Positions 54,756 through 62,299 of a stretch of 64,000 bases of DNA are shown here, piece by piece (position 1 is the stretch's first letter; every line of letters starts with the position of its first letter). The DNA lies in contig JADJZA010000002.1 in assembly GCA_016719385.1 (NCBI GenBank), forward strand, positions 1 to 64,000, in the 5' to 3' direction. Source of the stretch: Candidatus Microthrix subdominans (GTDB lineage Bacteria > Actinomycetota > Acidimicrobiia > Acidimicrobiales > Microtrichaceae). Both the position numbers and the translations under genes were made by a program. The notes below the pieces were generated by a model. That model was not told where the DNA came from and ran no database searches. It worked only from the letters and a program-made list of their open reading frames with translations.

Positions 54756-55379
54756 TTGCCCGGTGTGACCACACAACCCGATGGTGCCACCGGACCAGCC
54801 GACGCCGCAGCGCCTGCCAGCTCAAGTTCCGACCGTTTGAGCACCGATCGCCACATCGGACCGGTCCTGTTCAGCGCCGAGCAGTTGGCGCAGCGGATCG
54901 CACTGCTGGGGGCGCAGGTCACCGAGGACTACGAGGGGCGGGCGCCACTCCTCGTCGGCGTGCTGCGCGGCGCCTCGGTGTTCCTGACCGACCTGGTGCG
55001 GGCGATCGACCTGCCGGTGTCGATGGATTTCATCGCCGTGTCCAGTTACGGGTCGGCCACACAGACCTCCGGCGTGGTGCGCTTGGTCAAGGACCTCGAC
55101 GAAGATCTGACCGACCGGCACGTCATCCTGGTCGAGGACATCGTCGACACCGGCCTCACGCTGCGTTACCTGCGCAAAAATCTGGGCGCCCGCGGCCCGG
55201 CCAGCCTCGAGGTGGCCACGTTGTTGGCCCGCCACTCGGCCGACGTGTCCGGCCAAAACGTCGGCTACGTCGGCTTCGAAATCCCCGATGACGCCTTCGT
55301 CATCGGCTACGGCCTCGACCTCAATCAGCGGTACCGCAACCTGGGCTACATCGCGACCTACGTCGAAGACGGCCAGTAG
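54756..55379 (+). CDS. hpt: Hypoxanthine phosphoribosyltransferase
   Basis: 207 residues (GTG 54765 is an alternative start). HIGPVLFSAEQLAQRIALLG, LLVGVLRGASVFLTDLVRAI, MDFIAVSSYGSATQTSGVVR and the PRPP loop RHVILVEDIVDTGLTLRYLR. Then YVGFEIPDDAFVIGYGLDLN QRYRNL. Purine salvage of hypoxanthine and guanine. The stop is followed directly by the ftsH TTG start at 55380. Confidence 0.95.
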   Translation: MPGVTTQPDGATGPADAAAPASSSSDRLSTDRHIGPVLFSAEQLAQRIALLGAQVTEDYEGRAPLLVGVLRGASVFLTDLVRAIDLPVSMDFIAVSSYGSATQTSGVVRLVKDLDEDLTDRHVILVEDIVDTGLTLRYLRKNLGARGPASLEVATLLARHSADVSGQNVGYVGFEIPDDAFVIGYGLDLNQRYRNLGYIATYVEDGQ

Positions 55380-57302
55380 TTGAGCGCAGCAGTGAAGCTG
55401 AAGAAGCGTCGTCGCCAGGTGATCGTGGGCGGCGTGGTGTTGTTCGTGATCGCCGTGGCCGCCTTCGTGGCCGTCCGCGCGCTGGGCAGCGACCCCACCG
55501 AGCTTCGCTACGACGAGTTGATCGATCGGGTGAAGGACGACCGGGTTGAGAAAGCCACGCTCTACTCCTCCCAGGGGCGGGTGACCGGCACGTTGCGCGG
55601 CGGCGAGGAGTTCACCGCATCGGTCCCAACCGAAGGTTCCGACGGGCTGGCCCGATCGCTCACCCGCTCCGGCGCCGAGCTTGAGGTCGACACCGCTGCA
55701 TCGTCGTGGTGGGAGGACCTGTTTCTGAACGTCGGACCCACCCTTCTGATCCTTGGCGCCTTCCTGTACTTCATGATCAACATGCAGGGTGGCGGCATCG
55801 GCGGGCTGCGCATCGGACGCTCCGGCACCAAGACCCGACCCGATCAGAGCGAGGTGACCTTCGCCGACGTGGCCGGTGCCGACGAGGCGGTGGCCGAACT
55901 GTCCGAGATTCGCGACTTTCTCGCCGACCCCGACCGGTTTGCTGCGATGGGGGCCCGCATTCCCAAGGGCGTGCTGTTGTTCGGCCCGCCGGGCACCGGC
56001 AAGACGCTGCTGGCCCGGGCGGTCGCCGGAGAGGCCGGGGTGCCGTTCATGTCGTTGTCGGGGTCGGACTTCGTCGAGATGTTCGTCGGCGTCGGGGCCA
56101 GCCGGGTGCGCGACCTGTTCAAGCAGGCCAAGGAGGACGCGCCGGCGATCATCTTCGTCGACGAGATCGATGCGGTCGGCCGGCAACGAGGGGCCGGGTT
56201 GGGCGGCGGCCACGACGAGCGGGAGCAGACGCTCAACCAGTTGCTCGTCGAGATGGACGGCTTCGACCCGTCGACCGGCGTGATCTTGATGGCGGCCACC
56301 AACCGTCCCGACATCCTCGATCCCGCCCTGTTGCGCCCGGGCCGCTTCGATCGTCAGGTGGTCGTCGATCGCCCCGACCTGGCCGGACGGCTGGCCATCC
56401 TCAAGGTTCACACGAAGGGCAAGCCGTTCTCCGAGCAGGCCAACCTGGAGGTGCTCGCCCGGCGCACGCCGGGCTTCACCGGTGCGGACTTGGCCAACGT
56501 GGTGAACGAGGCCGCCATCCTCACCACCCGCGAGGGACGTGATCAGGTGAGCGAGGCCGACCTGACCGAAGCGATCGACCGGGTGCTGGCAGGTCCCGCC
56601 CGACGCAGCCGCATGATGTCGGAGGCCGACAAGTTGACGATCGCCTACCACGAGGCCGGCCACGCCGTGCTGGGTCGGGTGCTCGAGCACACCGACCCGG
56701 TGCACCGGGTGTCGATCGTGGCCCGCGGGCAGGCGCTGGGGTGGACGCTGTCGCTGCCCGAGGAGGACCAGTACCTCACCTCAAGGGCCCAGCTGCTCGA
56801 CCGGATGGTGATGATGCTCGGGGGTCGGGTGGCCGAGGAGCTGGTGTTCGGTGAGATCACCACCGGCGCGGCCGACGACATCGAGAAGGTGACGGATCTC
56901 GCCCGCCGCATGGTGTCGGAGTTCGGCATGAGCGAACGCCTCGGGCCGCTGCACTACGGCAGCGATGAGCCCCAGGTGGCCGGGCGCGACCCGCACGGAG
57001 TGAAGCTGTCCGACGACGTCGCCGGCCAGGTCGATGCCGAAATCGCCCGGCTGGTCAACGAAGCCTCCGCCCGGGCGACCGAGCTGCTCCGGGCTCACCG
57101 GGGGATGCTCGACCGCCTGGCCCGTCGCCTGGTCGACGAGGAGACGGTCACCGGCGACGAGCTCGACGGACTGCTGATCGACCCGCCCGACGGGACCGAC
57201 ACGACCGATGCTGCGGCCCCACCCACCGATCCGGTTGTTGGTGGTGCGTCCGACGCCATCGATGCGCCGGGTGCCCTCGACGAGAAAGGTGCGATTCCAT
57301 GA
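55380..57302 (+). CDS. ftsH: ATP-dependent zinc metalloprotease FtsH
   Basis: 640 residues from TTG 55380. Two membrane segments near residues 14-33 and 115-134. The AAA+ domain has Walker A GPPGTGKT at about 202, the pore motif SDFVEMFVGVGASRVRDLF, Walker B AIIFVDEIDAVGRQRG and the second region of homology ATNRPDILDPALLRPGRFDR. The protease site is HEAGH at about 424. A short low-complexity tail (PPDGTDTTDAAAPPTDP) follows. It degrades misfolded membrane proteins. It overlaps folE by 4 bases, as part of the tilS-hpt-ftsH-folE run. Confidence 0.97.
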   Translation: MSAAVKLKKRRRQVIVGGVVLFVIAVAAFVAVRALGSDPTELRYDELIDRVKDDRVEKATLYSSQGRVTGTLRGGEEFTASVPTEGSDGLARSLTRSGAELEVDTAASSWWEDLFLNVGPTLLILGAFLYFMINMQGGGIGGLRIGRSGTKTRPDQSEVTFADVAGADEAVAELSEIRDFLADPDRFAAMGARIPKGVLLFGPPGTGKTLLARAVAGEAGVPFMSLSGSDFVEMFVGVGASRVRDLFKQAKEDAPAIIFVDEIDAVGRQRGAGLGGGHDEREQTLNQLLVEMDGFDPSTGVILMAATNRPDILDPALLRPGRFDRQVVVDRPDLAGRLAILKVHTKGKPFSEQANLEVLARRTPGFTGADLANVVNEAAILTTREGRDQVSEADLTEAIDRVLAGPARRSRMMSEADKLTIAYHEAGHAVLGRVLEHTDPVHRVSIVARGQALGWTLSLPEEDQYLTSRAQLLDRMVMMLGGRVAEELVFGEITTGAADDIEKVTDLARRMVSEFGMSERLGPLHYGSDEPQVAGRDPHGVKLSDDVAGQVDAEIARLVNEASARATELLRAHRGMLDRLARRLVDEETVTGDELDGLLIDPPDGTDTTDAAAPPTDPVVGGASDAIDAPGALDEKGAIP

Positions 57303-57955
57303 CCGACCCCACCCCCCGAGCCCCGATGAACAGCCCCGCCCCGTCCCCGGGCCGGCTCGAGACACCCGACCCGACGGCGGAACCGCAAGGGACCTCGGTC
57401 GATCTTCCCCGCGTCGAGGCGGCGGTGCGCGAGCTGCTCGCCGCGATCGGCGAGGACCCAGAGCGCGACGGCCTCCTCGACACACCGGCCCGGGTGGCGC
57501 GCATGTACGCCGAGGTGTGCTCCGGGCTGCACGACGACCCGCGCCGTCACCTGCGCACCACCTTTGAGGCCAACCACGACGAGATGATCATGGTGCGCGA
57601 CATCACCTTTCACTCGCTGTGCGAGCACCACCTGGCGCCGTTCAGCGGACGGGCCCACGTCGCCTACATCCCCAACGAGGAGGGCCGCATCACCGGGCTG
57701 TCCAAGCTGGCCCGCCTCACCCTGGGCTACGCCGCCCGGCCCCAGGTTCAGGAGCGGCTGACCACCCAGATCGCCGAGGCGATCGAGGAGGTGCTCGCAC
57801 CGCGCGGGGTGCTGGTCGTCGTCGAGGCCGAACACCTGTGCATGGCCATGCGTGGGGTGCGTTCCTCCGGTTCGACCACGGTCACCTCGGCGGTTCGCGG
57901 GCTGTTCCGCACCGATGTGGCTGCCCGGGCGGAGGCGATGGGGCTGATCGGCTGA
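57299..57955 (+). CDS. folE: GTP cyclohydrolase I
   Basis: 218 residues. After a 35-residue low-complexity start: VEAAVRELLAAIGEDPERDG, LLDTPARVARMYAEV, MIMVRDITFHSLCEHHLAPF with zinc-binding CEHH, AHVAYIPNEEGRITGLSKLA, and HLCMAMRGVRSSGSTTVTSA. First step of folate synthesis, GTP to dihydroneopterin triphosphate. ATGA overlap with ftsH. Confidence 0.96.
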   Translation: MTDPTPRAPMNSPAPSPGRLETPDPTAEPQGTSVDLPRVEAAVRELLAAIGEDPERDGLLDTPARVARMYAEVCSGLHDDPRRHLRTTFEANHDEMIMVRDITFHSLCEHHLAPFSGRAHVAYIPNEEGRITGLSKLARLTLGYAARPQVQERLTTQIAEAIEEVLAPRGVLVVVEAEHLCMAMRGVRSSGSTTVTSAVRGLFRTDVAARAEAMGLIG

Positions 57956-58017
57956 GGCCGGGGCGCGTGGACCCGGTGGGCGGCCCGTTTCCGGATCCTC
58001 CCAACTGGTTCTAGTCT

Positions 58018-59070
58018 GTGCCGGTGACGTCCCATGCCCCTTCAGAGCGACGCGCCCCGAGCGCTGTCGACGAGGCTGCCTCAGCGCACGCCCCCGGGGG
58101 CTGTGACGCGTCGGCCGAGCCGACCGACGGCGTGCTGGTGATGGGCATCCTGAACACCACGCCCGACTCGTTCTCCGACGGCGGCACCTTCCTGGCCACC
58201 GACGATGCGGTCGCTCACGGCCGGATGATGATCGCCGAGGGCGCCGCCATCATCGACGTCGGTGGGGAGTCGACACGGCCCGGTGCCCAGGCCGTATCCA
58301 CCGCCGAGGAACTCGCCCGCGTGATCGACGTGGTTGAAGCGCTCAGCGAGACGACAATGGTGTCGATCGATACGCGCAGCGAGACGGTGGCCCGGGCTGC
58401 CGTCGCCGTCGGCGCCGGCATCATCAACGATGTCGGTGCCGGCCTGGGCCATGTCGCCGCCGACCTGGGTGTGGGCTGGATCGCCATGCACAGCCCCGCA
58501 CCCCCGACGGTGATGGCCGAGCACTGCGGCTACGAGGATGTGGTTGCTGAAGTGACCGAGGCGTTGGCCGGCGCGGCCGCCGAGGCGGCCCGGATGGGCG
58601 CGCCCAAGGTGTGGATCGATCCCGGCATCGGCTTTGGCAAGGACCTGGGCGGAAACCTCGACCTGCTCGCCCACCTCGATCACCTGGTCGCCACCGGCTG
58701 GCCGGTGGCGCTGGGCACCAGCCGCAAGTCCAGCCTCGGCGTGCTCAGCGGGCGCGCCGACCGGCGGGCGACCCCCCCGGTCGCCGGCAGTGCCACCCTG
58801 CGGCTCGACGGGGACAACCCAGTGGTTGGTGGTCGTTCGACCGGCGACCTTGTGGTGGCCAACCCGCCTGCCGACGATCGGCTGGAAGCATCGCTGGCGA
58901 CAGCGGTGTGGGCGGCATGCGCCGGGATCGATCTGCTACGAGTCCACGACGTGGCCGCCACCATGGCAGCGCTGGCGGCCGCCGGGGTTCCCCCCCGCTC
59001 GTCCGCCGCCAGCGGAGTCTCAACCACCGGAGGCGCCCCCGCCTCCCAACCCATCCCCAAGGAGCGCTGA
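58018..59070 (+). CDS. folP: Dihydropteroate synthase
   Basis: 350 residues from GTG 58018 or 58024. After a 38-residue extension the TIM barrel begins LVMGILNTTPDSFSDGGTFL, then GAAIIDVGGESTRPGAQAVS, TMVSIDTRSETVARAAVAVG, GIINDVGAGLGHVAADLGVG, KVWIDPGIGFGKDLGGNLDL and LGTSRKSSLGVLSGR. Condenses pABA with the pterin diphosphate. Before the last DVAA motif there is an insert (NPVVGGRSTGDLVVANPPAD) not usual in the family. The stop overlaps the next ATG (TGATG at 59068-59072). Confidence 0.95.
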   Translation: MPVTSHAPSERRAPSAVDEAASAHAPGGCDASAEPTDGVLVMGILNTTPDSFSDGGTFLATDDAVAHGRMMIAEGAAIIDVGGESTRPGAQAVSTAEELARVIDVVEALSETTMVSIDTRSETVARAAVAVGAGIINDVGAGLGHVAADLGVGWIAMHSPAPPTVMAEHCGYEDVVAEVTEALAGAAAEAARMGAPKVWIDPGIGFGKDLGGNLDLLAHLDHLVATGWPVALGTSRKSSLGVLSGRADRRATPPVAGSATLRLDGDNPVVGGRSTGDLVVANPPADDRLEASLATAVWAACAGIDLLRVHDVAATMAALAAAGVPPRSSAASGVSTTGGAPASQPIPKER

Positions 59071-59690
59071 TGCCGAAAGGCAAATGGGCACAGGGCATCA
59101 CCCCACGGAACTTCCACTGGGTCATCACCGACCGCCTCGCCGTGTGCGAACGGCCGGGCGGCTACGGCGAAAGCCACCGCAAGGTGCGCCGCCAAGAGGA
59201 GATCATCTGGATCCGCGAGCAGGGCTTCCACCACGTGGTCAGCCTCTCGACCAGCCCCCACAACCTGCACAACTACGACGAGCTGGGGGTGGCATGGCTG
59301 CACCGTCCCTTCCCGCGCAACGACGACCTGCCCCGCTACCTGCAGACGATCTACGAAGACCTCAGCGGTCACATCGCCGCCGGCAACGCAGTGCTGTTCC
59401 ACCAAGAAGAGGTGTCCGACGCCCTGGTCGGCCTGATGGCCGGTTACGTCGTGTGGTCCAACCTGGTGCCCGAAACCCACAAGGCAACGGCGGTGACCGA
59501 ACAGATCGTCGGCCGTCGTCTCGGCCCGGCCGGCCGCGACCTGGTGACGACCGCCGTCTTGATCCGAGACACCCCGCTGCCGCCGCGCCCCCAGACCCCA
59601 GCGGCGCCGGTCGTCGACGAGACCGCCGACCCGGACGGGGCCGACGAGTCCGACGAGACCGGTGAGTCCGCCGATCCGGCGGGGGACTGA
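59070..59690 (+). CDS. Phosphatase-fold (DSP-like) protein without catalytic Cys
   Basis: 206 residues. TPRNFHWVITDRLAVCERPG, VRRQEEIIWIREQGFHHVVS, LSTSPHNLHNYDELGVAWLH RPFP, YLQTIYEDLSGHIAAGNAVL and FHQEEVSDALVGLMAGYVVW. The order and spacing resemble dual-specificity phosphatases, with FHQEEVSDAL in the place of the HCxxGxxR loop; both Cys and Arg are absent. After residue 165 it is an acidic, disordered tail. The gene is embedded between folP and folB with a 1-base overlap. A pseudo-phosphatase or binding protein is likely; function unknown. Confidence 0.75.
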   Translation: MPKGKWAQGITPRNFHWVITDRLAVCERPGGYGESHRKVRRQEEIIWIREQGFHHVVSLSTSPHNLHNYDELGVAWLHRPFPRNDDLPRYLQTIYEDLSGHIAAGNAVLFHQEEVSDALVGLMAGYVVWSNLVPETHKATAVTEQIVGRRLGPAGRDLVTTAVLIRDTPLPPRPQTPAAPVVDETADPDGADESDETGESADPAGD

Positions 59691-59697
59691 GCACAGC

Positions 59698-60096
59698 GTG
59701 GTGACAACCGATCAGATCGAGTTGGCGGGGCTGCGGGTGATGGCCAGCGTCGGGGTGCTCCCCGAGGAGCGCTCGCGCCCCCAGCCCCTCGAGCTCGCCC
59801 TCGTCCTCACCGCCGACCTCGCACCGGCGGGTGCCAGCGATGCGTTGGCCGACACGATCGACTACGGCGCGGTCACCGACGCGGTCGTCGCCGCCTGCGC
59901 CCAGCAGCACTACGACCTGCTCGAGCGCCTGGCCCAAGTGGTCGCCGATGCTGCACTGTCCGAGGGTCGCAGCGACGGTGAGGCCGGCGCCCGGGTGGAC
60001 GAGGTCACGGTCAGCGTCCGCAAGCTGCGCCCACCGGTGCCCCACGACCTGGCGTTCGCCGGAGTGCGGATCACCCGACGTGGGGCGGTGGGTTGA
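59698..60096 (+). CDS. folB: Dihydroneopterin aldolase
   Basis: 132 residues from GTG 59698 (GTG 59701 also possible). IELAGLRVMASVGVLPEERS, PQPLELALVLTADLAPAGAS, DTIDYGAVTDAVVAACAQQH and YDLLERLAQVVADAAL are the conserved folB core; the catalytic Glu is in LPEER and the Tyr in DYGAV. Then VSVRKLRPPVPHDLAFAGVR. It splits dihydroneopterin to hydroxymethyl-dihydropterin. TGATG overlap with folK. Confidence 0.93.
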   Translation: MVTTDQIELAGLRVMASVGVLPEERSRPQPLELALVLTADLAPAGASDALADTIDYGAVTDAVVAACAQQHYDLLERLAQVVADAALSEGRSDGEAGARVDEVTVSVRKLRPPVPHDLAFAGVRITRRGAVG

Positions 60097-60542
60097 TGCG
60101 CACCTTCCTCAGCCTCGGCTCCAACCTGGGTGACCGGCGGGCCACGCTGCGCTTTGCGGTCGACTCGCTTCCCGACCTGGTGGCGGTATCTCCGGTGTAC
60201 GAGACCAACCCGGTGGGTGGCCCGCCCCAAAACTCCTTCCTCAACCTGGTCGTCGAGCTCGACACCAACCTGCGCCCTATCGAGCTACTTGGCCTATGCC
60301 ATCGCTTGGAGGGCGCCGCCGACCGCGTGCGCGGCGAGCGCTGGGGCCCGCGGACCCTCGACATCGACATCGTTTGGATGGATGGCGTGGAGCTGGACGA
60401 TCCGGACCTCACCATCCCGCACGTCCGCTGGAAGGAACGCCGCTTTGTGTTGGCGCCGATGCGCGATCTGGCCCCGGACCTGGTGTCCGAGGTTGACGTC
60501 GAGCAGGCCGAAGGCCGGGTGACCCAGACCGATCCCCTCTAG
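60096..60542 (+). CDS. folK: Hydroxymethyl-dihydropterin pyrophosphokinase
   Basis: 148 residues from ATG 60096. MRTFLSLGSNLGDRRATLRF, VAVSPVYETNPVGGPPQNSF, LNLVVELDT and the HPPK signature RWGPRTLDIDIVWMDG with two metal-binding Asp. Then LTIPHVRWKERRFVLAPMRD. Adds pyrophosphate to the pterin, the substrate of FolP. The stop is followed directly by the next gene's TTG start. Confidence 0.95.
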   Translation: MRTFLSLGSNLGDRRATLRFAVDSLPDLVAVSPVYETNPVGGPPQNSFLNLVVELDTNLRPIELLGLCHRLEGAADRVRGERWGPRTLDIDIVWMDGVELDDPDLTIPHVRWKERRFVLAPMRDLAPDLVSEVDVEQAEGRVTQTDPL

Positions 60543-61376
60543 TTGGGTCCGGTTATTTCGAGCGATGACATCACCTTGAGCGGGGCCGACACCACGTCGG
60601 CCGGGGGAGCCGGGCCGTTTCCGGTGCGGGTGCTCGGCCGCGGCCGAATGGGCTCGGCGCTGGCCGGCGCGTTGGCCGCTTCCGGGTGGGAGGTCGATCT
60701 GGTTGGGGGTCGAGGCCCTCACGTCGCAGCGTCCGCGGACGGGGTGGCGCTGCTCGTGTTGTGCGTGCCTGATGGGGCGGTGGCCGACGTGGCAGCAGCG
60801 GTCCAGCCGAACCCGGTTGGTGGCGCGGTCGTCGCCCACTGCGCCGGTGCACTGACACTGGACGTGCTCGCTCCCCACGCACGGCGTGCCAGCCTCCACC
60901 CGTTGGTGGCGGTGCCCCGCGGGTCCGCTGGGCCGGCTGCGCTTCGGGGCGCCTGGATGGCGCTGGCCGGCGACCCGCTGGTCGAGGCGCTGGCGTCGGC
61001 GTTGGGGGCACAGACCTTTCGGGTGGCCGACGAGCACCGCGTCGCCTACCACGCTTCGGCCGCGATCGCCGCCAACCACCTGGTCGCCCTGCTCGGCCAG
61101 GCCGAGCGGGTGGCCGGCGGCGCCGGCGTCCCGACCGAGGCGATCATGTCGCTGGCCGAAGGGGCGCTGGCCGGCGCAGCCCGCGTCGGCACGGCCGAGG
61201 CGCTCACCGGCCCGGTCGCCCGCGGGGACTGGCCCACCGTCGCCGCCCACCTCGCAGCGCTCGCGCCCGACGAGCGCCCGGCCTACGAGGCGCTGGCCCG
61301 CCAGGCGCTGCGCCTGGCGTGGCCTACCATTCGGGCCGCAACCGATGAGGGGAGTGCTCCGCCGTGGAGGTCCTGA
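60543..61376 (+). CDS. Rossmann-like and DUF2520 domain protein
   Basis: 277 residues from TTG 60543. PVRVLGRGRMGSALAGALAA is an NAD(P)-binding GxGxxG-like loop; LLVLCVPDGAVADVAAAVQP, VVAHCAGALTLDVLAPHARR and ASLHPLVAVPRGSAGPAALR lead to the helical DUF2520 part (AYHASAAIAANHLVALLGQA). The same gene is found between folK and panC in mycobacteria (Rv3603c). Probably a dehydrogenase; substrate unknown. It overlaps the panC start by 13 bases. Confidence 0.9.
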   Translation: MGPVISSDDITLSGADTTSAGGAGPFPVRVLGRGRMGSALAGALAASGWEVDLVGGRGPHVAASADGVALLVLCVPDGAVADVAAAVQPNPVGGAVVAHCAGALTLDVLAPHARRASLHPLVAVPRGSAGPAALRGAWMALAGDPLVEALASALGAQTFRVADEHRVAYHASAAIAANHLVALLGQAERVAGGAGVPTEAIMSLAEGALAGAARVGTAEALTGPVARGDWPTVAAHLAALAPDERPAYEALARQALRLAWPTIRAATDEGSAPPWRS

Positions 61377-62299
61377 GCACGATCGATCAGGTCCGGGCCC
61401 GCACGGCCCGGGCTCGTGCCGCCGGAGGCAGGGTGGGCCTGGTGCCGACGATGGGCGCCCTGCACGCCGGTCACGTCAGCTTGATCGGCGCCGCCGTCGC
61501 CGACGGCTGCGACGCGCTGGTCACCGTCTTCGTCAACCCGCTGCAGTTCGCCGCCGGCGAGGACCTCGACGCGTACCCCCGCCCGATCGAGGCCGATCTG
61601 GCTGCCGCACAAGCGGCTGGTGCCACATGGGTGTTCGTGCCCGGGGATGGCGAGATGTACCCACAGGAACCGCTGACGACCGTGAGCGTCGCCGGCTTGG
61701 GTGATGCGATGGAGGGCGCCTCGCGCCCCACGCACTTCGCCGGCGTGGCGACGGTGGTGACCAAGCTGTTCGCCATCACCGGAGCTTGCCGTGCCTACTT
61801 TGGTGAGAAGGATTTCCAACAGTTGGCGATCGTCACCCGCGTGGCGGCCGACCTGTCCCTCCCGGTCGACGTGGTCGGGTGTCCCATCGTGCGCGAGCCC
61901 GATGGGCTGGCCCTATCGAGCAGAAACGTCTACCTCACCCCCGACGAGCGCACGGCGGCGCCGGTGCTACACCGGGCGCTCGTCGAGGCGGCCGACTTGA
62001 TCGCCGCCGGTGAGCGCAGCGTCCAGGCGGTGCGCGCCCACATCGAGGCGCGCATCACCGCCGAACCGCTGGCGCACTTCGACTACGCCGAGGTGGTCGA
62101 TCCGACCACGATGCAACCGGCCGAACTGGCACTGCCCGGGGTGCGGATCCTCGCGGCGGCCCAGTTCGGCATCCCCCGCCTGCTCGATAACGTCCCCACC
62201 GATCCGGCCGGCACCTCGCCTGCGATTGCTCTGTCGACAAGCGATCCCGAGGTTTCGACTGGTGACCGAGCACCCAGACGCGGAGGACGCGACACATGA
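61364..62299 (+). CDS. panC: Pantothenate synthetase
   Basis: 311 residues from GTG 61364. VGLVPTMGALHAGHVSLIGA (the HxGH nucleotide-binding motif), LVTVFVNPLQFAAGEDLDAY, RPTHFAGVATVVTKLFAITG, AYFGEKDFQQLAIVTRVAAD and REPDGLALSSRNVYLTPDER (KMSKS-like). It joins pantoate and beta-alanine. The C-terminus has a 35-residue tail (TDPAGTSPAIALSTSDPEVS) not needed by the family. The stop overlaps the nadB ATG. Confidence 0.96.
   Translation: MEVLSTIDQVRARTARARAAGGRVGLVPTMGALHAGHVSLIGAAVADGCDALVTVFVNPLQFAAGEDLDAYPRPIEADLAAAQAAGATWVFVPGDGEMYPQEPLTTVSVAGLGDAMEGASRPTHFAGVATVVTKLFAITGACRAYFGEKDFQQLAIVTRVAADLSLPVDVVGCPIVREPDGLALSSRNVYLTPDERTAAPVLHRALVEAADLIAAGERSVQAVRAHIEARITAEPLAHFDYAEVVDPTTMQPAELALPGVRILAAAQFGIPRLLDNVPTDPAGTSPAIALSTSDPEVSTGDRAPRRGGRDT

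Noticed and set aside
54822..56705. Long minus-strand frame of 627 codons opposite hpt and ftsH
   Set aside because: It is antisense to two certain genes and arises from GC-rich codon bias; it has no domain and is rich in His, Arg and Gly. The same holds for 38172-39884 (+), 36177-37430 (+) and 62083-63966 (-).
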